NCBI GenBank assembly: GCA_044867925.1
Contig: JBIOVV010000103.1
Coordinates: 1 to 12,360, forward strand
Direction of reading: 5' to 3'
Length of the DNA: 12,360 nt
Source: VRUE01 sp044867925
GTDB lineage: Bacteria; Actinomycetota; Thermoleophilia; Solirubrobacterales; 70-9
The notes below the pieces were generated by a model. That model was given only the letters and a program-made list of their open reading frames with translations. It made no database searches and was not told the DNA's origin. Position numbers and translations under genes: made by a program. This document shows, in pieces, positions 1 to 4,631 of the stretch. Within the stretch, counting starts at the first letter, position 1. Each line of letters starts with the position of its first letter.

Positions 1-24
1 CCCCCCCCCCCCCCCCCCCCCCCC
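1..24. other. Poly-C run at window start (probable contig-end artefact)
   Basis: The first 24 bases are all C, ending 5 nt before the rsmG stop codon. Read on the other strand this is a poly-G tract, the form that sequencing by two-colour chemistry produces when signal is lost. It carries no coding or structural signal and has no counterpart elsewhere in the window. It probably marks the edge of an assembled contig rather than genomic sequence. Confidence 0.7.
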
Positions 25-29
25 GCTTC

Positions 30-740
30 TCATCCGTACGGGCGCTTCTTGGCCATTCCAGATCGGCGGGGGAGGTGCTGAGGAGTAGGGCCAGACTTGC
101 GGATCAGGTGGAGGTGGCGGTGCTCGCTGCCGGCGTAGGGGCCTACGTGAAGGATTTGCTCCGGTTGCATGGCCAGCTTCTGGACGGCTCGGGATAGCTG
201 GGACTCCTCGTCCGGGTCGCGCCTTCCCTTCCAGGCTACGAGGGCGCCGTTGTCTTTCAGCAGCGGAGAAGCAAGCTCGGCGAGGGTGGAGAGGCGACCG
301 ACGGCCCTTGCGGTGACCGCGTCGTAGGCCTCGCGACCATCGCCTTCCGCCAGCACCTCAGAGCGAGCGTTGAGGACGCGCGCGTTGGCCAGGCCGGCCG
401 TATCGATCGCGCGCCCGATGAAGTCGCACTTCCGCCCCACCGACTCGATCAGATCGACCTGGGCATGTGGCAGTGCAACCGCCAGCACAAGCCCCGGAAA
501 CCCAGCCCCAGAGCCAATATCGGCAATGGTCCCAGCGGCCTGAAGCTGTGGAAATTCAAGCCCGGTGAGGCTGTCGGCCACATGCACCCGCCAAGCCCGA
601 TCCGGCTCCGTGACAGAGCTAACCGACGCCCGCTCCGCCTCCAAAAGCTCAAGGACAAGCGTGATCGTCGCCCGCTGCGCTTCATCGAGGAAGCGGTCCA
701 GCGGGGGTGGAGCGTCTTGTACTTTTTCGCCACCAGCCAT
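30..740 (-). CDS. rsmG: 16S rRNA (guanine-N7) methyltransferase RsmG (GidB)
   Basis: RsmG uses S-adenosylmethionine to methylate N7 of a guanine in the 530 loop of 16S rRNA (G527 in E. coli); loss of it commonly gives low-level streptomycin resistance. The SAM-binding motif I, IADIGSGAGFPGL, lies at residues 72-84, followed by the family segments ESVGRKCDFI and DAVTARAVGRL (about 140-150). The C-terminus PRRSGMAKKRP is the typical RsmG ending, so the gene is complete at 236 residues. I chose the ATG at 740. An in-frame TTG at 755 would add five residues; neither has a visible Shine-Dalgarno sequence. It follows jag by about 60 nt and is probably cotranscribed. Part of its N-terminal coding region (residues 12-18, PPLDRFL) forms one arm of an exact inverted repeat whose other arm begins at the jag stop codon. 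Confidence 0.95.
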   Translation of the reverse strand: MAGGEKVQDAPPPLDRFLDEAQRATITLVLELLEAERASVSSVTEPDRAWRVHVADSLTGLEFPQLQAAGTIADIGSGAGFPGLVLAVALPHAQVDLIESVGRKCDFIGRAIDTAGLANARVLNARSEVLAEGDGREAYDAVTARAVGRLSTLAELASPLLKDNGALVAWKGRRDPDEESQLSRAVQKLAMQPEQILHVGPYAGSEHRHLHLIRKSGPTPQHLPRRSGMAKKRPYG

Positions 741-802
741 TGTCGTCAGCCGCAAACGCGACTCGAAAAAAGTTAAGCGGAACCCCCGCTGGACCGCTTC
801 CT
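688..802 (-). repeat. Perfect 21-nt inverted repeat bracketing the rsmG start
   Basis: Positions 688-708 and 782-802 are exact reverse complements over 21 nt, with a 73-nt spacer. The right arm starts within the jag stop codon and runs into the intergenic gap; the left arm lies inside the rsmG coding region. In a jag-rsmG transcript the arms could form a 21-bp GC-rich stem with both candidate rsmG start codons (740 and 755) in the loop. The loop also has a run of six T (sense strand). This may be an RNA structure controlling rsmG, or a fold-back artefact of amplification or assembly. The sequence fact is certain; the function is unknown. Confidence 0.85.
765..800 (-). terminator. Weak hairpin plus T6 tract between jag and rsmG
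   Basis: On the minus strand, just after the jag stop, AAGCGG and CCGCTT (6 bp, 13-nt loop), or alternatively AGCGG and CCGCT (5 bp, 5-nt loop), are followed by AAC and six T. This resembles a weak intrinsic terminator or attenuator between jag and rsmG. It shares bases with the longer 21-nt inverted repeat, so the two folds would exclude one another. Confidence 0.3.
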
Positions 803-1283
803 ACTCAGAGACAAGGGGGGCCACGACCACGCACCGCCGCGGCTCGTCCCCTTCGCTGTAAGTCTCGACCCCCGAGCGCTCCTTGAGATGCTCGTGCACG
901 ACACGGCGCTCCTGGGCACTCATCGGGTCCATCTCAACCGTGTGGTTGCCCGTCAATGCCTGCTCCGCCGCCCGATCCGCCCGGGCGGTGAGCGTCTCCC
1001 GGCGGCGATCCCGGTACCCGGCGGCATCGACGACGACCCGCTTGCGCTCCCGCATGCCCCGGAACGCCGCCTGGTAGGCGATCAGCTGCAGAGCATCGAT
1101 CGTCTGCCCGCGTTTGCCGATCAGCAGCCCGTAGTCCTCGTCTCCCTCGACCGAGGCGGTGATCCGATCGTCGTCCTCGACGATCTCGACCTCACCCTCA
1201 AGGTCAAGCTCGTCGAGAACCTCCTCGACAAGCTCCCTAACCCGTTCCGCAGGCTCCGTCGGCCAATCCGCAATCTCACCCAT
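801..1283 (-). CDS. jag: Jag/KhpB-like KH-R3H RNA-binding protein
   Basis: This is a cytoplasmic RNA-binding protein of the Jag (SpoIIIJ-associated, KhpB/EloR) family, normally encoded beside yidC. The 160-residue protein has a KH domain around residues 30-90 with the GxxG loop GKRG at 56-59 (context GLLIGKRGQTIDALQ). A C-terminal R3H domain at about 100-158 has the RxxxH signature at R126-H130. It lacks the N-terminal Jag-N domain of Firmicutes proteins, as is usual in actinomycetes, so its length is normal for this group. The ATG at 1283 has no clear ribosome-binding site, but a TAGACT hexamer lies 9 nt upstream, suggesting a leaderless transcript. The gap of about 240 nt and the hairpin element between yidC and jag suggest jag has its own promoter rather than depending fully on the rpmH operon. 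Confidence 0.93.
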   Translation of the reverse strand: MGEIADWPTEPAERVRELVEEVLDELDLEGEVEIVEDDDRITASVEGDEDYGLLIGKRGQTIDALQLIAYQAAFRGMRERKRVVVDAAGYRDRRRETLTARADRAAEQALTGNHTVEMDPMSAQERRVVHEHLKERSGVETYSEGDEPRRCVVVAPLVSE

Positions 1284-1292
1284 AGCGCCGCC

Positions 1293-1298
1293 AGTCTA
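1293..1298 (-). promoter_or_regulatory. Candidate -10 element of jag (TAGACT)
   Basis: TAGACT on the minus strand fits the actinobacterial TANNNT -10 pattern and ends 9 nt before the jag ATG. Transcription would then start about 3 nt before the start codon. The hexamer TTTCAT, 17 nt further upstream, is only a poor -35. Weak evidence alone; it is listed because dnaA and rpmH show the same spacing. Confidence 0.3.
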
Positions 1299-1345
1299 TG
1301 CGCGAAGCCCCCCAGATGAAAGCTTCTGTCTTTACAACTTCTCGC

Positions 1346-1373
1346 AGCAAGCCCCGGGGGGAAGAGCAAGCCC
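1346..1373. repeat. Short direct repeat in the yidC-jag gap
   Basis: AGCAAGCCC occurs at 1346-1354 and again at 1365-1373, separated by 10 nt rich in G. The copies lie upstream of jag between its candidate promoter and the large palindromic element. They could be a protein-binding pair or chance in GC-rich DNA. Confidence 0.3.
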
Positions 1374-1382
1374 TTGAGCTGA

Positions 1383-1515
1383 GCCGGGCGGGTGAGGCCT
1401 CGGTGGATCCTCGCGAAGCGGCTCCGCAGAGAAATTCTCAGCCGCGAAGCGGCACCAAATTCGCACCGTGCGAAGCGACGGTGCGTGGGATCCGCCGGGG
1501 CCTCACGCGCCCGGC
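1383..1515. repeat. Large palindromic intergenic element (copy 1 of a repeat family)
   Basis: The yidC-jag gap holds a 133-bp structured element. Its outer arms, 1383-1410 and 1488-1515, are inverted repeats matching at 25 of 28 positions; two of the three differences would be G-U pairs in plus-strand RNA. Inside are smaller stems: 1418-1423 with 1440-1445 (GCGGCT/AGCCGC), 1441-1445 with 1449-1453 (GCCGC/GCGGC, loop GAA), and 1462-1469 with 1478-1485 (CGCACCGT/ACGGTGCG). The core motif GCGAAGCG occurs three times. The element starts 9 nt after the yidC stop codon. Segment 1421-1494 resembles, in inverted orientation, the sequence after gyrA at 12283-12360, so this is a repeat family rather than a one-off hairpin. 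A role at the 3' end of yidC is plausible but unproven. Confidence 0.75.
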
Positions 1516-1524
1516 CCTACCCAG

Positions 1525-2277
1525 CTAACGCCGCTTCTTCTTCTTCCTAGGAGGCGGCGGAGGCGGCTTTGCTTCGACAGCAGCCGTAGCCAGAGCTTTC
1601 TCCGGCGGTGGGATCACCCGCTGGATCACGTATTGCTGGCCGATCGTCCAGAAGTTGGTCGTGATCCAGTAGAGCACCAGTCCCGCCGGGAAGCTGATCA
1701 CGAAGGGGACGAAGATGAAGGGCAGCACCATCATCATGATCCGCTGGCTTTTGTCGGCGGTGACCGCCATCACCATGCCCGAGATCAGCTGGGTGCCGAC
1801 GTAGAGGACGAGCAGGGCGATCAGTTCGCCGCCGGCCGCCTTCGCGGTCAGGTCGCTGATGAAGAGGAACGAGGCTTCCGAGCCGCAATGGCCCGCCTCG
1901 CAGCCGATGTCGGCTGGGAGCTCGTGGCGGAGGACGTAGAAGAGCGTGATGAAGACCGGCAGCTGAGCCAGAAGCGGGATGCAGGAGGCAAAGGGGTTGA
2001 CTTTGTTCTCCTGGTAGAAGCGCATCATCTCCTGCTGCATGCGCTGGCGGTCGTTTTTGTACTTCGCCTGGATCTCTTTGATTTGCGGCTGCAGCGCCTG
2101 CAGGGCGCGCATCCCCTTCAGCTGCCTGTAGGTGAGCGGAATCAGCAGCGCTCGGGTGACGATCGTCAGGGCGATGATCGACATCCCCCAGCTCAACCCG
2201 GCGCTGTCGTGGAAGAACTGCAGGACCGAGTTGGCGATGTCGATCAGCGGCTGCAGGATGTTCGCCGCCGGGATCAT
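1525..2277 (-). CDS. yidC: YidC/Oxa1-family membrane protein insertase
   Basis: YidC inserts and folds membrane proteins in the cytoplasmic membrane, alone or with SecYEG. The 250-residue protein is the short actinobacterial/Gram-positive form without the large periplasmic domain of E. coli YidC. Hydrophobic segments lie at about 30-48, 98-118, 150-172 and 180-215. The family arginine of the first core helix is R42 (VTRALLIPL), followed by a charged cytoplasmic hairpin at about 50-92. Two cysteines, C126 and C131, lie in the loop after the second segment and could form a disulfide. The tail has a proline run and ends in RKKKKRR, a basic extension of the kind that helps ribosome binding. The ATG at 2277 overlaps the yidD stop as ATGA and is preceded by GGTGAGG, a good ribosome-binding site. 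No lipobox is visible at the N-terminus. Confidence 0.95.
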   Translation of the reverse strand: MIPAANILQPLIDIANSVLQFFHDSAGLSWGMSIIALTIVTRALLIPLTYRQLKGMRALQALQPQIKEIQAKYKNDRQRMQQEMMRFYQENKVNPFASCIPLLAQLPVFITLFYVLRHELPADIGCEAGHCGSEASFLFISDLTAKAAGGELIALLVLYVGTQLISGMVMAVTADKSQRIMMMVLPFIFVPFVISFPAGLVLYWITTNFWTIGQQYVIQRVIPPPEKALATAAVEAKPPPPPPRKKKKRR

Positions 2278-2546
2278 GGGTGCACCTCACCGCGATGAGC
2301 AGCGGGATCCACGGGCCCGACCCGGAGGGTGAAGCGCTCCGGGACCGGGTCGAAGCCGCCATGGCTGAAGGGATTGCAGCGCACCACCCGCCAGGCCGCG
2401 AGGAGGGTGCCGCGGGCGCCACCGAAGCGCCGTATCGACTCGACCGCGTAAGCCGAGCAGGTCGGCTCGTAGCGGCAACGGCGGGGAAAGGCCGGGGAAA
2501 TCCAACGCTGGTAGGCGCCGATCAGGGCCAGCAGGGCGCGTTTCAC
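2274..2546 (-). CDS. yidD: YidD membrane protein insertion efficiency factor
   Basis: YidD is a small membrane-associated protein that helps YidC-dependent insertion of inner-membrane proteins; its mechanism is not fully known. The 90-residue product has all the family marks: an N-terminal amphipathic/hydrophobic stretch, RCRYEPTCSAYAVESI at about 23-38, and RCNPFSHGGFDPVP at 56-69, with three cysteines at 24, 30 and 57. The start is GTG at 2546, overlapping the rnpA stop as GTGA, with GGGAAGAAG about 8 nt upstream as ribosome-binding site. The stop overlaps the yidC ATG. Both overlaps imply translational coupling through rnpA-yidD-yidC. Confidence 0.95.
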   Translation of the reverse strand: MKRALLALIGAYQRWISPAFPRRCRYEPTCSAYAVESIRRFGGARGTLLAAWRVVRCNPFSHGGFDPVPERFTLRVGPVDPAAHRGEVHP

Positions 2547-2911
2547 GTGGAACGCTTCTTCCCGGAAGAGCCGGCGAGGGCCTCTTCGAGGCTGGACCGC
2601 ACCCCGGTCGAGCCGTCGCGCTCGATCAAATCGCCGATCTCCGGGCGGGCCACGAGCACGAAGTCGTGTCGAGCAGGCAGTCGATCCGATAGGCCCCAGA
2701 AGGTCTCGCGGAGAACTCGCTTGACGCGGTTACGGTCGACAGCTCCGCCGACCTTGCGACTGACCGAGACGCCGAGCCTCACCTCTTCGTCCTCCTCGTC
2801 CCTGCGAGGGAAGCTGTAGAGAACCAGGTAGCGGGTCGCATGTGAGGATCCATCGCGGTAGACGCGGTCGAACTCGCCGCTGCGCGAGAGGCGGCGTCGT
2901 TTTGCCGCCAT
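2543..2911 (-). CDS. rnpA: Ribonuclease P protein component
   Basis: RnpA is the protein subunit of RNase P; it binds the catalytic RNA and the 5' leader of precursor tRNAs. The 122-residue protein has the diagnostic motif VDRNRVKRVLRE at about 58-69 (RNR at 60-62) and a basic N-terminus with the RLSRSGEFDRVY pattern; the segment LGVSVSRKVGGAV precedes the RNR helix. Its length is normal. The ATG at 2911 follows the rpmH stop codon without any spacer (TAGATG). No strong ribosome-binding site is visible, so initiation probably depends on ribosomes finishing rpmH. The rpmH-rnpA pairing is nearly universal and supports the call. Confidence 0.96.
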   Translation of the reverse strand: MAAKRRRLSRSGEFDRVYRDGSSHATRYLVLYSFPRRDEEDEEVRLGVSVSRKVGGAVDRNRVKRVLRETFWGLSDRLPARHDFVLVARPEIGDLIERDGSTGVRSSLEEALAGSSGKKRST

Positions 2912-3046
2912 CTAGGGAGTGAGGCGCTTCCGGCCTTTACGACGGCGGCGCTTGAGAATCGCGCGACCTCCGCGCGTGCTCATTCGCGCCCGGAAACCGT
3001 GCGTCTTCGCCCGCTTCCGCTTCTTCGGCTGATAAGTCCGCTTCAT
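2912..3046 (-). CDS. rpmH: 50S ribosomal protein L34
   Basis: L34 is a very small, highly basic protein of the large ribosomal subunit that contacts 23S rRNA. The 44-residue product begins MKRTYQPKKRKRAKTHGF and contains RMSTRGGRAILKRRRRKGR, an almost perfect match to the L34 family, so the start at 3046 is secure. It is the first gene of the minus-strand operon rpmH-rnpA-yidD-yidC. There is no Shine-Dalgarno sequence; instead TATACT lies 10 nt upstream, which suggests a transcript with almost no leader. Confidence 0.97.
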   Translation of the reverse strand: MKRTYQPKKRKRAKTHGFRARMSTRGGRAILKRRRRKGRKRLTP

Positions 3047-3056
3047 CGGCCGTCGC

Positions 3057-3062
3057 AGTATA
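3057..3062 (-). promoter_or_regulatory. Candidate -10 element of the rpmH operon (TATACT)
   Basis: TATACT on the minus strand is close to the consensus TATAAT and ends 10 nt before the rpmH ATG, so transcription would begin about 4 nt upstream of the start codon. The -35 region is poor (TTCCCC at an 18-nt spacing). This is the best -10 match in the divergent region. Confidence 0.45.
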
Positions 3063-3089
3063 CGGACGCGCCGCGAGCTGGGGGAATCC

Positions 3090-3112
3090 GCCGCGGAAAT
3101 GATTTCAGCGGC
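3090..3112. promoter_or_regulatory. 23-bp dyad in the rpmH-dnaA divergent promoter region
   Basis: Centred on position 3101, the sequence is a near-perfect palindrome: arms GCCGC.GAAAT and ATTTC.GCGGC, with one mismatch in 11 pairs. It lies between the divergent rpmH and dnaA starts, where an operator could control both operons. GATTTCAGC, part of the right arm, is repeated directly at 3128-3136, 27 bp away. It does not match a DnaA box. The regulator, if there is one, cannot be named from the sequence. Confidence 0.45.
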
Positions 3113-3151
3113 ATTTGCGGGGGGACGGATTTCAGCCCATCCGAGCGCCGC

Positions 3152-3157
3152 TATGGT
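3152..3157 (+). promoter_or_regulatory. Candidate -10 element of dnaA (TATGGT)
   Basis: TATGGT fits TANNNT and ends 9 nt before the GTG start of dnaA. ATTTCA at 3129-3134 gives a 17-nt spacer but is a weak -35. If used, the dnaA transcript would be essentially leaderless, which agrees with the absence of a ribosome-binding site. Confidence 0.35.
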
Positions 3158-3166
3158 CGGCCGCCG

Positions 3167-4495
3167 GTGCACGATGGCGCGGAAGGACAAGACCTCGATT
3201 CCCTCTGGAGGGACGTTCAGGCCCGCTTGCGGGCCTCGGTGCCGCAATCCACTTTCCAGCTCTGGCTGGAACCGCTGAAGGTCGCCGGCAGCCAAGCCGA
3301 GACGCTTCTCCTCGCCGCCCCGGACAGCATTCGCGCCTGGAGCGAGCGCCGTTACTCGGGATTGATCCTGGAGGCCCTGGCGGGCGCGGGGTCGCGATTG
3401 AAGGGGGTTCGCTTCGTCTCCGAGGGGAACGCCGGTGAGCTTGGTGCGGATTGCGGGCCGGGCCCCGACCTCAACGCCAACTACACCTTCGATCGCTTTG
3501 TGATCGGCCCGGGAAACCGTGCCGCCCACGCGGCCGCCCTCGCTGTTGCCGAGGCGCCCTCGGAGGCCTACAACCCCCTCTTCCTGCACGGGCCGCCGGG
3601 GCTTGGCAAGACCCATCTGCTGGTCGCTATCGCCAACTACCTGAAAACCTCGGCACCCGGCCTCAACGTGCGCTACACGACCGCCGAGTGCTTCACCAAC
3701 GAGTTCGTCGCCGCGCTGCGCAACGCCGGCGCCGAGGCGTTCAAGAGCCGCTACCGCGACCTCGACGTGCTGCTCGTCGACGATGTGCAGTTCCTCGAGG
3801 GCAAGCGCCACACCGAGGACGAGTTCTTCCACACTTTCAACGCGCTCTACGAAGGCGGCAGCCAGCTCATCCTCTCCGCCGACCGAATCCCCAGCGAGCT
3901 CTCGACCCTGGAGTCGAGACTGCGCGATCGCTTCGAGTGGGGCCTCACCGTCGCCGTCGAACCACCCAACCTGGCGACCCGCCTCGCCGTCCTGCGCCGC
4001 CTGGTTCGCGAGGCTGGAGTCGACACCGACGGCGACGTGCTCGCCGTGCTCGCGCACCGGATCGAGGTCAACATGCGCCAGCTGCACGGCGCCCTTACCC
4101 GGGTCATCGCCCACGCCTCGCTCACCGCCAAGCCGCTCAGCCCCGAGCTGATCGACGCGGTGATCCCCAACGTCGTGCGGGCGCCCGACCAAACCCCGGT
4201 CGAGGAGATCCAGCAACGGGTCTCCTCCGCCTTCGGCATCTCCCGCGCCGAGCTGGTCGGCTCCACGCGGGCGGCCACCCCCGTCAGCGCCCGTCAGATC
4301 GCCATCTACCTCACCCGCGAGCTGACCGACCTCTCGCTGCCGCAGATCGGCCGCCTCTACGGCGGCCGCGATCACTCGACCGTTCTCAACTCGATTCGCC
4401 GCGCGGAAGCCCGCTGCGGCGAGGATGCAGCGCTTGCAGCTCGGGTCAAGGAGCTGCGCAGCGCAATCCACAACAACCCCACAGGCCGGTCCTGA
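3167..4495 (+). CDS. dnaA: Chromosomal replication initiator protein DnaA
   Basis: DnaA binds DnaA boxes at oriC, forms an ATP-dependent oligomer and melts the origin. With a GTG start at 3167 the protein has 442 residues: domain I at about 10-75 (LDSLW, TFQLWLEPL), a very short domain II linker at about 80-100, then the AAA+ domain with Walker A GPPGLGKTH (142-150), Walker B VLLVDDVQF (201-209), sensor 1 LILSADR (234-240) and sensor 2 NMRQLHGAL (302-310). Domain IV has the DnaA-box-binding signature ELTDLSLPQIGRLYGGRDHSTV (helix-turn-helix, RDHSTV at 401-406). The reading frame extends upstream to 2999 on this strand, but that would overlap rpmH and add a low-quality sequence, so I place the start at GTG 3167, 12 residues before the conserved LW of domain I. 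No Shine-Dalgarno sequence is visible. The gene is complete and typical apart from the short linker. Confidence 0.95.
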   Translation: MHDGAEGQDLDSLWRDVQARLRASVPQSTFQLWLEPLKVAGSQAETLLLAAPDSIRAWSERRYSGLILEALAGAGSRLKGVRFVSEGNAGELGADCGPGPDLNANYTFDRFVIGPGNRAAHAAALAVAEAPSEAYNPLFLHGPPGLGKTHLLVAIANYLKTSAPGLNVRYTTAECFTNEFVAALRNAGAEAFKSRYRDLDVLLVDDVQFLEGKRHTEDEFFHTFNALYEGGSQLILSADRIPSELSTLESRLRDRFEWGLTVAVEPPNLATRLAVLRRLVREAGVDTDGDVLAVLAHRIEVNMRQLHGALTRVIAHASLTAKPLSPELIDAVIPNVVRAPDQTPVEEIQQRVSSAFGISRAELVGSTRAATPVSARQIAIYLTRELTDLSLPQIGRLYGGRDHSTVLNSIRRAEARCGEDAALAARVKELRSAIHNNPTGRS

Positions 4496-4523
4496 CGGCC
4501 GACGCCGCTGTAAGAATCAATGC

Positions 4524-4544
4524 TTTCCCACAGATCCTTCCACA
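4524..4544 (+). promoter_or_regulatory. Pair of weak DnaA box-like sites
   Basis: TTTCCCACA at 4524-4532 and CCTTCCACA at 4536-4544 are spaced 12 bp start to start, in the same orientation as the better box at 4590. Each keeps the CCACA/CCCACA end of the DnaA box but differs at two or three 5' positions. Confidence 0.35.
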
Positions 4545-4589
4545 GCCCGCTAACGGCCAGCCAATGCGGAGTTCGTGGCGATCTCGCGC

Positions 4590-4598
4590 TTTTCCACA
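4590..4598 (+). promoter_or_regulatory. DnaA box-like site (TTTTCCACA)
   Basis: One mismatch to the E. coli consensus TTATCCACA and one to the mycobacterial form TTGTCCACA. It is the best of three sites in the dnaA-dnaN gap and lies 33 nt before the dnaN start, so it could serve both origin function and dnaN control. Confidence 0.5.
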
Positions 4599-4631
4599 AG
4601 TCCTAATCCAACTCAAGAAGGCATCAATCAC

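Larger units (their letters stand above)
4496..4631. other. dnaA-dnaN intergenic region, candidate oriC
   Basis: In many actinomycetes oriC lies between dnaA and dnaN. This 136-bp gap is less GC-rich than its flanks and carries three DnaA-box-like sites in the same orientation: TTTCCCACA (4524-4532), CCTTCCACA (4536-4544) and TTTTCCACA (4590-4598). The third differs from TTATCCACA at one base; the others differ at two and three. The divergence of coding direction around rpmH/dnaA fits an origin. Against it, the gap is short, the boxes are weak and no clear AT-rich unwinding segment is seen, so part of the origin may lie elsewhere. Confidence 0.5.

Noticed and set aside
547..555. DnaA box-like site (TGTGGAAAT) inside rsmG
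   Set aside because: Two mismatches to the consensus, isolated within coding sequence and far from the other boxes; likely chance.
1468..2298. Plus-strand frame of 276 codons opposite yidC
   Set aside because: Antisense shadow of yidC rich in Asp, His, Arg and Gln; the minus strand encodes a complete YidC with expected membrane segments.
2912..4471. Long minus-strand frame running through dnaA into rpmH
   Set aside because: Only its last 44 codons are real (rpmH). The rest is the antisense of dnaA and has no recognisable features.
4484..4500. Small hairpin at the dnaA stop codon (GGCCG/CGGCC)
   Set aside because: Only 5 bp with no T tract; too weak to call a terminator in GC-rich DNA.
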